DNA from: Multifurca ochricompacta
Lineage: Eukaryota > Basidiomycota > Agaricomycetes > Russulales > Russulaceae
Length of the DNA stretch: 39,166 bases
Assembly (NCBI GenBank): GCA_022496185.1
Contig: WTXG01000310.1
Span: forward strand, 1-39,166
Direction of reading: 5' to 3'
Each line of letters starts with the position of its first letter. Position 1 is the stretch's first letter. Below, in pieces: positions 19,712-31,089 of this stretch. The notes under the pieces were generated by a model, which saw only the letters and a list, made by a program, of their open reading frames with translations, was not told the origin of the DNA and did not search any database. A program made the translations under genes and the position numbers.

Positions 19712-20834
19712 CTAGGCGTCGTCTGGTATAGGTGTCAGAGTTGAAGTTGCACTCAGGCAGGGCGACACAGGCTCCTCTTTCGGGAGATTGAGCGTCGCGG
19801 TATCCTCTATTGCGATCTCAATCTTAGGACCGGACTCGGGTTTCACTACAGTTGTCTTCTTGGTTTTAGATTTTACTACTGTCTGTGCGCTAGGACAGAG
19901 CTTCTGTGTGTTCAAAGTGCAAAGGTCGCAGCGTGTGCCAACGGGGAGACAAATGGCCTGTTCTTCGATAAGCAATCATCTACTGTGGTGACGGGCGATG
20001 TTATATAAAACCGACAGACAGACCTGGCCAAAACCGACAAGCATGTGGTTGATCTCTTTATGAAATTCGGTGGGCAACCAAGACTGTAGATTGAGTCTAA
20101 CATACAACATGTCAGACGTACGAATCGACCAGAAAAGAAAAGACTGCAGTTCGACGTGTGATCGCCTCACCTAGTCTCCTCGGGATTCTTCGTCGGTGGC
20201 TTGTGCCACCCTAACCGGTTGGTTATTCGGTGCACATGAACGTCCACGCCAATTCCTACGTTTCTACCTCCCAAACGAGTGAGCGAGCACGCGGGCAAAG
20301 CAGTAGGAAGGGGAGGGGGAAAGTGGGGGGAGGCCACACACGTACATATCCCAAGCGGCATGCAAACACAGAAACGCCATCTTTGGACCCACGCCGGGCA
20401 ACGAGCAAAGTTCATCAACGGTCTTGGGGACGTCCGAATCAAAATCGTCTCGTAGGCGCTGCGCGGCCTGCTTTATGTACCTGAATTGTTTCTCAACCGT
20501 TTTTTTTTTTCATGAAGGAGAGAGAAGAAGAATGGGGGGAGGGAAGGGTAAGGTAAAAAAAAAAAAAAGTGAAGAGCGAAGAGAAGAGGGAACTGACTGT
20601 GTTTTGCGACGCCAAAAACCGACCTTATTGATCGACTCGGCAATGACGTGCTCTTCGGCCGTCAGTAAAGCATCGAGGCTGAGCGTACCACCAAGCGCCG
20701 CGCGCAGCTTGCTGACAGCCGCATCTGTCACTTCGTCTTTCGTTTGGGAGGAGAGCATAAGTGAGATGAGCGTCGAAAGGCGTTTATTCTGGCGCATCGT
20801 TTAATAAATAAATAAAAAAGAAACAGAAACAGAA

Positions 20835-20869
<35 letters not shown>

Positions 20870-21359
20870 GCGTGTCGCGCACCCGAGGATCTGTTTCTTT
20901 CCATTTGGCAGTGTCACAGCCCATGGTATCCACAGGCGCGGGGAACCGGGTACGCATCTCCTTGATAGCATCATACGCCTCGCGCCAACGTACGGGCGCA
21001 GGATGCGGCTTATCCAAAGCTTGCTTGATAGCTTTAACCTTTTTTTGTGGTGACGCGGACAGCGATCTCGCTTTCTGCGCTTTACCCCTCGAGTTCGTGT
21101 TGCCTTTTGTCTCTATGGCTGCTGATGCTGATGCTGATACTGCTGCTCCCCCGTCATTGGCAGTTTCCTCTGATTTAACCTCAACTTCGGCCTTAATTTC
21201 GACCTTGGCGCGCTTTGAGCGTCGCCGCGCTGTAGAACTAGAGGGCCTCAACTCGTCCTCGGAATCCTCGAGCTTGAAAAAGGTGGCCGATAGATCGGCT
21301 GAGCTCTGTTGAGATGCGAAACGCGTCATTCGCGTTGATTGACCATTACGTCTCTTCAT
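19712..21359 (-). CDS. NTH1: Endonuclease III homologue (DNA glycosylase/AP lyase)
   Basis: Six minus-strand exons (20883-21359, 20598-20788, 20346-20480, 20171-20263, 20024-20096, 19712-19957) give 404 residues. The enzyme removes oxidised pyrimidines in base-excision repair. The first 150 residues are a disordered, charged tail with a nuclear signal ([10 protein letters not shown]). Then come [18 protein letters not shown], the helix-hairpin-helix LPGVGPK with catalytic Lys at about 256, [14 protein letters not shown] with catalytic Asp at about 275, and LVGFGQ before a four-cysteine cluster C-x6-C-x2-C-x7-C for 4Fe-4S. The x7 spacing is longer than the bacterial x5 but is known in fungal homologues. 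Two donors are GTCAGT and GTCTGT. The frame stays open upstream of the ATG without another ATG; see findings. Confidence 0.88.
20836..20866 (+). repeat. (GA)n microsatellite in intron 1 of NTH1
   Basis: An almost pure GA dinucleotide run of about 15 units lies inside the 94-bp first intron of the endonuclease III gene, just downstream of the donor on the minus strand, where it reads as a CT tract. Confidence 0.85.
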
Positions 21360-21591
21360 TGATGGTGTGAAATGTCTGAGCGTAAATGATATACGACGCG
21401 TGTATGTGGTGGTAGCCAGAGCCCCAACTCGACGTAACAACAGGTGAGCAGGGGGGACCCCGGGCCGGACACAACACAAACATTTATAGTGATGTGATGA
21501 TGACGATACAAGATATCTCTACAAAAACACAAAAAGTCCAATTTTGCACGCACAGAACCAGATCTCTTGTTCGACACTCATCCATCCGAGA

Positions 21592-23221
21592 TCACAACAA
21601 TGTAAGCAAGGCAGACGACAGTACGCTAACAAGCAATGTTAGCGACGTCGATAATAATGGTATCCCAAGGGTGCCATTCGTCCCTGGAGCAGGCAAAAAG
21701 TGCTTCGCGTCTTCCTTCTGCTGAGCTGCCGATTCCTACAGCCCAATCAAATTCAGCAATCCTGTCGCAAATCATCATCAAGGGACCCACCTTGAACGCA
21801 ACAATGCCAACAAGGAGCCCCAAGATGAAGAACACGAACGCGATGAAAAGCCAGATGACGCCCCACACTAGCGCGTTATTATATGTAAATAAACGAGGTG
21901 GCCGGTGAGACGGCGAGCGACGGCATTACCTTGCGAAGGGAAACAGCCACAAATCCGAGCGAATGCAGACGCGTCGGAAGAGTTTACCTTGCGTGCAATG
22001 GTATCATCTACGAGCGAGTTAATGAGATTGAGCTCCCCGTTCTTAATTGCATGTGGAATACATACCGATAACATCCCAGAGGACATACATACACGACATG
22101 ACGCCGATGAACAGCACCTGAAAATATGCGTGCACGCACAGATCAGAAAAAGAAAAAGAAAAGCAGCTACATACGCGCAAGGAAAATACTGACGAGATAC
22201 CGTAGCGCCTCTCCACCTTTAAGGAACCAAAACAATACAATCAAACCCGACATTCCCAACAATAGTACCCAGGTCCTTTTTAAACAAAAACACCATATCC
22301 CCACCAACGGTTAAAATCGGAATTTTTTTGAAAAAAAAAAGAAAGGAAAGGAAAGAAAAGAAAAACGTACAGAAGATTCCGCCTCGCCCACCAGAGCGTA
22401 AAGATGAAAAAGGCGGCGAGAACCAAACTGGCTACTTTGCTCGCATTGGTGTCGAACCCACACGCGATGAGTGCGGCGCCTATCAAACCCGAGCCCAAGT
22501 AACCCGCTGGGAGGGTGAGCCAGGGTATACCACCCGACATGCTCGTCGCGCCTCCTTCGTCCGCTGTACCATATTGATAAGAAGGAGAGAAGGATGAGGT
22601 GAGGAAGGTGATGGAGTACGTACGATCAAGCTCAATGGAATGGATATGTGCGCACGTGAGTACACCCATGAACGCGTGGCTCATCTAATCATCAAACACA
22701 GACACTTAAATATCAGGTCCACGTTTACACACCATCCCCCCCCCCATAATCAACTTCAAAAACAAAAAAAAACTGTTCTCACCTCGTGAAACCCAACCGT
22801 AAGTAACCTAATTCAACCAAAAAAAACCCCCCCAAGAACCAACAAAATACATTATTTCCACGCAAAAAAAAGTAGAGACGGATGAGGGGAGGAAGGGAGG
22901 ATGACTCACTTGAACGGGTAAACTAATCAATGAATGCATTAAAAAAAATTGGCATTGAGAAAGAGGGGAGAAGGGGGGATATCTCACTGATAAAATTCAA
23001 GTAAGGCACATGCCTAAGGGATATATACATCACATCACACATCCATCACCAGTCAACTCCACTGGAGTCACGCACCAGAGAATGCCAATAATGAGTATGT
23101 AACACCCGGCAACGATGAGCGTCGTACGTTGAGTCGCGGTGGGCGTAAGACGCGAGTCGAGGCTTCGCGTCGCCAGTTGGTGGGTATGAGTATCGTATTC
23201 GTAAGGGTATAACAAAGACAT
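21592..23221 (-). CDS. M50B-like membrane metalloprotease family protein
   Basis: Eleven exons give a complete 298-residue protein: 23076-23221, 22988-23013, 22910-22922, 22783-22807, 22624-22684, 22371-22563, 22194-22275, 22066-22117, 21930-22007, 21791-21867, 21592-21735. It matches the fungal peptidase M50B-like family. Features are a first membrane helix (LIVAGCYILIIGILW), YPFKLLTVGFHE joined to MSHAF so that the zinc motif HEMSH sits at 69-73, an ELDPDEGGAT segment, Gly-rich TLPAGYLGSGLIGAALIACG, several further membrane helices, SSDASAFARICGCFPSQ, and a final helix before a longer than usual C-terminal tail. Exons 2-4 are microexons of 26, 13 and 25 nt. HEMSH itself is split between exons 4 and 5. 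One donor is GTCAGT. The family is predicted to sit in internal membranes. Its substrate is unknown. Confidence 0.85.
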
Positions 23222-23808
23222 TTCCGTGACCAAGCGGGGTAGTGGTGGTGGTGGTAGTGGTGGTGGATGGATGGAGAAGGGGAATAGAGGGAGGAATGAG
23301 TATGGGAGGAGTAGGAAAAAATAAAATGAGGGCGCGGACGATAGGGTTTAGGAATTAATATAAAAAAGAGTGCGAGGGGACGGACTGAAGGGGCAGTGTC
23401 AGTATCAGTGCCGGTGCGAGTGTGCGAGGTTCAGCATGCCGACCCCGCGCCCCGCGGAGAGCAGAAACACAGCAATGCGCAGTACCACACATTGCACATT
23501 GAAACGAAAGCGAAAGATAGTTTAGCCTCAAGCCTTAATAAAGGTCTAGTCATGAAAAGAAAAGGAAATAGATATTGCGAGGTGTAGTAATCATAGAGAT
23601 AAACCAACTAGTCGACGCAAGCGTGCATTGATATACACTATAACGAGATGAAATGAAGGATTAAGGGAACATGATGATAAAAGACCGGTACGCAGCACAA
23701 AACAAGAGGGAATCCAGACAGACACACGCGACACGGCCAGGGAGACAATACAAAAGTAATGAATGAATGAATGAATGAAAATGACAAAGCCAGCCATGGC
23801 CATGACGA
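23222..23808. other. Intergenic region between EF3 3' end and M50B gene
   Basis: This holds the 3' UTR of elongation factor 3 and the promoter of the M50B gene, both read on the minus strand. Simple repeats include GAATGAAT tetramers at 23760-23780 and GGTGGT triplets at 23245-23270. No gene seen. Confidence 0.5.
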
Positions 23809-26800
23809 TCAGAAATCATCATCATCAACATCTTCACCACGCTTCTTCTTTGCCATCCGGTCCTTCTTGAGCTTGCGTGCTTCATTCGAGGTGACTTTCT
23901 TTGTCTTCTTTGTGTCAACCTTGTTTCCCATAGCATCAAATTGATCCTCCTCAGGTCCATCCTTCTTATCAATCCGTGGACCCGAGCCTTGGCCTTCAAC
24001 CCAGTTGTGGCCAGACGCTTCAAGCCTGCCGTCCCGCATCGCCCACACTTCTTGGCAGAGCGACTCAGAGAAGTCGCGATTGTGGGTAATCACAAGGACA
24101 CCACCCTCGAATACCTTGAGAGCCGAGATAAGAGCAGCGAGCGACTCACGGTCGAGATAGTCTACGCAATGCCAGCTTGTCAGCAACACTACACAAAAAA
24201 GAGAACACGATACACGAAACGTACTCGTTGGCTCATCCAAGCAGATAACGTGAGGCCGGCGCCATGTAGCCGCACCGAGGACAATCTTCACCTTCTGACC
24301 GCCAGAGAGACCACGCATAGTATTATGCGACACGAATTCAGGCTCGAGACCAAAGTCAGCAAAGTGTTCTCAATCTCACGGCGCACGAGCGGGCGGAGCA
24401 AGCCCAGCCGTTGAGCCTCGCGGGTATCCACCTCAAGCACCTTCTTTTCAAAGCCGCGCTTAACCAGGTCATCACGCGGCAGCCAGATGTTCTCCGATGA
24501 GCTAAGGCCCTTGAACGATACCTCGTACTCGTATGACTGCTTCAGCTTCTTGCGCGTCACAATCTCCTCGATGAAACGCTTCTGGCCCTCCACAATCACA
24601 AGTGCGCCATCCTTCATCCTCTGCTCCTCCTCAGCAGAGATTTGTCGGTTTGCCTTGCTCATCTCTTCCAGATCCTCACCGGTCTGATAACGCCAAAGCA
24701 TGTATTCGAGTGGCGTCTTGTCGAGATGATGATCGATATGGTGGAAGGCATGCTGAGCAACGTAGCCGATGACCAAGTTGGGGTGCTTCCAAACTTCACC
24801 GCCCTTGTTCGGCTCCATCTCGCCAGTAAGCAGCTTGACCAAGGTCGACTTGCCGGAACCGTTAGGACCAAGGACGGCAACTCGCGAGGACAAGGACACT
24901 TGGAGCGTGATGTCGTAAAGCTGTTGCACGGGCTGGCTGGGGTACTGGAAGCCAACCTTACGCATCTTGAGCAGTGACTTCTCCTTGGTCTTAACACCAT
25001 CAAGCAGAGGCGGATCAGGGAGCTTGAATACGTAGTCCTCGGCAGCCTCGAGGGTGTAGTACGACTTGGCCTCGGGAACGGCCTTGACGAACGCCTCGAG
25101 GTTACCACGATGGCGACGAAGCTTGAAGCGGTTAAGGTGCAGGACGTCAGTGATCGTGTTATTGAGGAAGCCCGAATCATGAGAAACGATGATAGACGTG
25201 CAGTGGGTGAGGCCGGTAAGGTAGTTCTCTAGCCAAGCAACATTAACAACGTCCAAATGGTTGGTCGGCTCATCAAGCAAGAGAATGTCAGCCTTGAACA
25301 GCATCGCGCGGGCAAGTGCGAGCTTCATCTTCCAACCACCAGAGAGGGAGCCAATAGCGGACTTCTGACGCTCTGTGTTAAAGCCGACAGAGGCAAGAAC
25401 CTCGATACTCTCCTGTTCCGAGCCAAGGATACGCTTATCGGATAAGATGAACTGAAGCACGGAGGTATCTTCCTCGGAGCCGTCAATGTCATGCTCCACA
25501 TAGAAAGTGCGAACCTCGTCGGGAGAAGGGAAGCCCTCGACTTGGCCGTTCGTGATGGCGCGCATGAGTGTCGACTTGCCAGTACCATTCTTGCCACACA
25601 GACCGTAGCGGTGACCACGCTTGAGACGGAGACTGGCAGTGTTGAGCAGAATCTTGGCACCATATGCAAGGGAGAACTGGCAGTTGCAAAGGTCCTCACC
25701 CTCCTCCTCGTCTTCGAGCTCCGCGTCATCACCAGAGTCCTCAGAGGCCGAGCGGACAACCCAGTCACGAGTGATTGAGACAGGCTCAGGGGTCTGAGTA
25801 AGGAAACCAAGGTAGGGAGCGAATGACTCCCACTCAGGGACGTCAAAGTTCTTGGCATTAACGAGGTTAGCAGCGAGGCGTGAGACGTAGATGGCCGAAT
25901 CATCTGCGATAGAAGGGACAGGATCGGCGCCAGCCTTCTTGTAAACAGAAACGAGTAGCTGTCCGAGTTGAGCACCATCGGCCAACTTGAGAGGAGGAAG
26001 GTCTGAGCCATCGCCAGTCGGAACCTCTCCGACCTGACGAAGCGTAGCAATTGCACGGCCGACGACGCTACGAGCCTCGGGATCACCAATGGTTGTCTCA
26101 ACCTTGATGAGGCCAGGAAGAAGCTTAGGCAAGAATGGACGAACGGTGACAGCCGAGTCGACAAGTTTGGACATGTTATCGACAATGCTAAGATATGAAT
26201 CAAGTTAGACACCTGGTACAGTAAAGAGAACGAGGCTCAACGTACACAGCGACCTTGCGCTTGGTGGCGGTCAATTTTTCAGATAGACCACGAGAGAGAA
26301 GGGGGACCATAAGAGAAAGAGTAGGAGAATCAACCTCCGAAACGAATGTGGTAGCCGAGAGAAGTTGGATAGTGTTGGGAACCTCCTCAACTGGATTAAT
26401 CAAAGATTTAATAAGGGCGGGAATGAAACGTTCAATGTCTTTATTGGAAATCAGAGCGGTGGCCTTTGTGAGCGACTCGCGGGCCTGCTTCTTCACATCT
26501 GCCTTTGTGTCCCAAATGGCCTCAGAGAGGATGGGAACAATGTCAGGCATGAGCTTGGCAGTCTGGACGGGCGCGCTGATGACGAGCTGGTCGAGGATAG
26601 TGAGAGCACCCGTCTTGACCTGCCACTTTCCAGCCGCCTTGATCTCATGGAGAAGGGCAGGGAGAAGGAGCGCCGTGCCCCATGGGTTAGCATTCTGGAC
26701 AAAGGTGCGGACAGCTTCGATAGCAGCGGCGCGCACAGCGGGCATCTTGTCCGCGAATGTGTCGAGCAGGGCAGCGTAAATGCCCGAGTCTATGAACAAG

Positions 26801-27102
26801 GGTTCGAGGGCCTTGACAGTACTCTTCGAGAGGACAATCACAGCCTCAGCGGCACCTTCGCGAGCAGCGGGCGACTTCTTGTCACCGAGCGCCTTGACGA
26901 CGGCATCAGTGAAACCTATGGACTTGATGGCGGAAGGCCCGTCCTTTTGAGCGAGGGAAGCAATACCCTCAGCGGCCGAGTGGCGAGCAGCCTTGTCGGT
27001 GATGAAGAGACTGTCGACAGCGGGACCGTTAGCAGCGGTAGCTTTGAGGACAGCCGGGGAAGGGGTAGTGGTAGCGGGTGCAGAAGCGGTAACAGCGGGC
27101 AT
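23809..27102 (-). CDS. TEF3: Translation elongation factor 3 (fungal ABC-F ATPase)
   Basis: Three coding exons (26246-27102, 24225-26187, 23809-24161), about 1,057 residues, the normal EF3 length. EF3 is essential for fungal elongation: it binds the ribosome and uses ATP to release deacylated tRNA from the E site. N-terminal HEAT repeats (to about 310) are followed by ABC1 with [14 protein letters not shown] and [14 protein letters not shown]2 has GPNGSGKST, a chromodomain-like insertion ([16 protein letters not shown]), LSGGQ and CLDEPTNYLD. The C-terminus is Lys-rich and ends GEDVDDDDF. Exon 2 has a one-base shift near 24364-24372: upstream the frame ends at REIE, while [18 protein letters not shown] continues in another frame. 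No intron explains it. Because the gene is essential, a sequencing or assembly error is the simplest reading. Confidence 0.9.
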
Positions 27103-27113
27103 ATTTGTATGTT

Positions 27114-27341
27114 CTACGTAAAGAAGCAATCAGCATGTAGGATAATAATAATAAAAGTGGTTGAACATACGTTTGTAAAAACGTTTATAAGATCTGGTAA
27201 AATTTGTCTATTGGTCTATGGGGGGCAAGAAGCACACCGAGGCAACAAGGACAAAGAACCCTCTAAAAGTCTAACGGCCGTAGCCTACAGGGAAAATGTG
27301 AGTAGAGAAATGGGAATGGATAGATAGATGGGAGGACATAC
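27114..27341 (-). other. EF3 leader with two short introns
   Basis: The 5' UTR on the minus strand appears to hold two 57-bp introns. One is 27114-27170 (GTATGT...ACGTAG, ending 11 nt before the ATG). The other is 27285-27341 (GTATGT...CTGTAG). Leader introns are common in highly expressed fungal genes. These are predictions from splice signals only. Confidence 0.5.
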
Positions 27342-27445
27342 CTCTATGATATAGAAAAGAGAAGAGAGAGAAGAGAGAGAAAAAAGAGGAAAAGATGTGG
27401 TTGTAAGTGAAACAAAAAAAAATTGTCTGCCCGGTTTTTTGATCT

Positions 27446-27454
27446 CTTTATATA
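27446..27454 (-). promoter_or_regulatory. TATA box of the EF3 gene
   Basis: TATATAAAG on the minus strand. A start about 30 bp downstream, near 27415, would give a leader containing the two short introns before the ATG at 27102. It suits a strongly transcribed gene. Confidence 0.55.
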
Positions 27455-27756
27455 ACTAAACCAAATATAACCAAATTCACCGGTTGATGCGGTGCGGTGC
27501 CATAATTGTGTAAATCGGTAGCCATAGCCATAGCCAACAGCCACAGCCACAGCCACATCCACCACCCCCTCACATCCCTCACCGCCGTTCTCTCCACCGG
27601 GGGATCTCGACAATTGATCAAACGAGGGGAAAAATCCGTGATTGAGATTACAAGCCAGCCAGCAAAATAATTATGCATCTATCCTAGGTAGCGTGTAAAT
27701 TTGCTGCTCCCATCAGATACCAAGCGCCAACTTCGGGTTATGTCGTATCAATTCAT
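27455..27756. other. Intergenic region between V-ATPase 3' end and EF3 promoter
   Basis: It contains a degenerate hexanucleotide array (CCATAGCCATAGCC then CAGCCACAGCCACAGCCAC) at about 27520-27560 upstream of the EF3 TATA box. No gene seen. Confidence 0.5.
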
Positions 27757-30700
27757 TCATTCCTTTTCATCCAGCGTCGCGAAACTCAAAGGTTTGAATT
27801 GCTAAAAAATAAAATAAAAACAGGTTTCCGTCAGCCCAACCCAAAATCCCCAACCAAAAAAAAATAGAAAAAAAAGTAAAACTGACATAGCCGCCGGCTT
27901 CGTAATGCTTGCTGTTCGCTTCCACCCAATGTAACCGAAGCGCGTGCAAAAACGCCGAGAGACCCTACAAGGGAATTTAATTTGATTTGACGGGATTGGA
28001 TTGGAAGGGGAGGCGGGGCATGCGTGCAGCGCGTGTAATCGAAGCGAATCGATTTGTTTGTTTGTTTGTTTTTTTTATGATTTTATTTGTCCCAAAACCC
28101 CACCATCAGTAAACGCACGTTCTTCGGTTGTACGATTTGATAACAACCACGCACCTCCATGACACACAAGATGCCGACCGTGGCATTGAACCACAACACA
28201 AGGACGAATAGAAGCTTGACTTTGCCAAATAGTCCTTCCGCTCCCAACACGCGTCCAAGCGTCATGTCCCATAACACCTCAGATAACTGCGCGTGTGCGA
28301 GCGAGAGCGCCCAAAGACGCAAATAGGAAGCCGTATGCGAGATGCAACCGAGACAGAATTCGATCGTGTGAATGATTTGGTGTATCACCTCCTCACTGAA
28401 GTCGTGCTTTTCCTGTGCGGGGGTAACACGGTAAAAAAAAAAAGAGAAAGAAAAAAAGAGACAGGGGACGACCAAAAGAAAATAAGCGACTTACGTGTTC
28501 CTCACCCAGGTCTGCCGCAATCGCGCGCCCGTCCCCTTCTTCTTCACCTTCAAGATCATCATGCCTCGCAATGTGGTTGTCGTCAGTCGCCACGAGCCCG
28601 ACATACCCATGGTTTTGTATGCGCTTGGTCTCCCTCCAGAGTAGATACGGCTTGACGCATAGCATCCATGGCACGCATACGCCCGCGATCAGTAGCAGAA
28701 CTGTCTGCACGAACGCTTGCCCGCGATAAAGATGGTCTTCAACCGTGCCCGGGGATAGGAACATCGCGATAAGCATGTTCAATAGCGATGGCGGTGGTAT
28801 CGACGACTTGGACCAGTCGACCACCCATTTGTAGATGATACATACGACAAGATATCCGAAAATCGACTGCAAAAAGAGCATCTGAGGGATGAAACCATGG
28901 TACAAGTCTGCGAGCCGATTGAACCGTAAGTGGTTGGGCACTTGCAAGCAGAGAGCAAACGTCATCTGTGTGCCAAAGTACTTAGAACACGCAGTACATT
29001 CATGCCAAAATAAAATAAAAATAAGAAACAACGAGGAACCATACGCACATGCGTCACGCCGAGCACAAGTGACATTTTCATCTTGTAAGAGTTGGTAAAG
29101 ATCAGCGCGTTCTCTGCACCATGCCAACCAGGGTCCAGGCCAAACGCATAGACGTGTCCATTCGCTTCACCGCGTACAATACCGTCCTCTGATTCGGGGA
29201 AGGTCCACCCTGAACGGAACAGGTGGAGGGTCTTGGAAAATATATCGTTATAAATGAAGCCCGTGTAGACCGAGAACAAGCCCATCAACAGTATAATGTA
29301 CCGCCCGCTGCCGTATCTTCGTTAGCGGGACCCGGCATAAAGAGGTCACACGTACTAAAAGAACATGCCCATGATCTCGCCCAAGTCGGCACGTGCCCAC
29401 TTGCGTTCATTGAAGATCATCCAAAGCGCAGCTGCAAGGATGATCGCGCCATGCCCAATGTCACCAAACATAACCGCGAACAAGAAGGGGAAGGTAACGA
29501 CGGCAAAGAGGCCAGGATTGACCTCCTGATACGTAGCAATGCCGTACGAATCCATGATTGTTTGAAAGCCCTCTGTAAACTTGTTTGTCCGCTGGTACGT
29601 CGGCGGTGTCTTATTCGTCCGCAGTTCATGTAGGATCGGCGGTACTGACGTGCCCGACTCCTCCTGCGCGCATATAGTAAGCAAAATAGGGGAAGGGTGA
29701 TACCACCGTAAGCGAAAGCAAGTATACGCTCACAGTAGCGTGTCGAAGAGCAAGCTGGATCATTGTGATATCACGTGATGGGCACCACCCCTCCGCAATG
29801 AGCGTCTTGCGCCCAACGTCGTAATTGAACAAATTGAGTGTCTCGTACACAGCCTTCTCCTTGCGCACGAGATCCTCCCAGCTGCGCAGGCTCTCGCCAA
29901 TTTTGACGAGTTCTGCGCGGCGCGTGCTGCCCGTGTTGTACAAAGCGGCTTTAAGGTCCTCGACACGAGTATTCACCTCACGCAACGACTCGACGCGCTT
30001 GTCCGCGTTCGCGTCGATAGGGTAGATAGTCGCACCCAAGGACTCAGAGACCTTGCGAATCTTGGCGAGCAAAGCTTCGCCGTGAGCAAAGATGATGAAA
30101 ACGTTTTTGTAAGTCGAATTGTCGGTTGCGGCATCGACGAAGGGTTCGGTGATGTCGATATGGTTCATATAGAGGTTGCCACGAAGAACGCGCCACAGCA
30201 CGCGCTCAAAGGTAGGTAGACGGGTGCGGTCGATAACACCAGCAATGAATCTGTGACGGGGACTAAGAGAGTAAAAGGTGGAAAAAGTGGAGGGGGCATA
30301 CTCGAGGTCGAGCTGGACGTTTGATACTGTCAAGTACTGGTTCTCGCGATCGTCATGTTGGAGCAAAGGTGCAGAACTATCGTCGAAAGATGAGCGAATC
30401 TCGGTCTGATTGGATTCGGCCTGATTTCCAAGGAGATCAATCGATCTATTTCTATTCGAGAAGGGCAACAGTCGCACAAAAAATACTCACCCGCTGGAAG
30501 AAAACGGCGGTCTCGCGAAGCACATGACGTGCCTCGGTGAGTTCTGCAAGGCGCGCACTGAGTACCTCGTAACTATCGTTCATATCCAACAAACGCGACT
30601 CGTGCTCGCTGAGTTTAACATCAATGTTATCCATCGTCTGCGCAGCGCCAGGGCCAACTGCAATGAGTGGCGCTGAGTCGTATAACGGACGGATGGGTAC

Positions 30701-31089
30701 GGGATCGCGCTCGCGCTCAATTTGAGCCGCAAAGAAGCGTACGCGGCGAGCCATCTCTTCTATGCGACGGATCTCACCCACGAAGGAGCGTTGGAAGGGG
30801 TTCACATCGGGGTTGAGCTGTCCAATAGCCGTGTAAGGGATCAGAGAACGTAACCGTTGGGGTGTGTGGAACGAGAACGGACATCTTTAAATTCGACATT
30901 ACCAAGCTCACCAAGTTCTGCGACCGTATCGTGAGCAACCTCTGCTGGGACGAAGAGTTGGACGAGGCTCATAGCCTCGGATCCTAAATAATGAACATGG
31001 ATAAATTGGATCAGTGGCGAAAATGAAATGAAAAAAAACCAAAAATTACGGAATAAGCTAGGATATTCATCTACCGCGGGGGTACCCAT
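27757..31089 (-). CDS. VPH1: V-type proton ATPase subunit a (Vo sector, Vph1/Stv1)
   Basis: Eleven exons (31050-31089, 30883-30983, 30491-30817, 30302-30420, 29734-30250, 29356-29663, 29049-29307, 28495-28965, 28155-28412, 27887-27964, 27757-27801) give 840 residues, the length of yeast Vph1. Subunit a holds the proton half-channels of the vacuolar ATPase. The cytosolic N-terminal half begins with [20 protein letters not shown] and holds coiled coils. The membrane half has [33 protein letters not shown] and [20 protein letters not shown] with the essential Arg at about 746, then [13 protein letters not shown]. The last exons read [20 protein letters not shown] and a short tail. Intron 9 is long (190 bp) and two donors are GTCCGT and GTCAGT. 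Confidence 0.92.
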
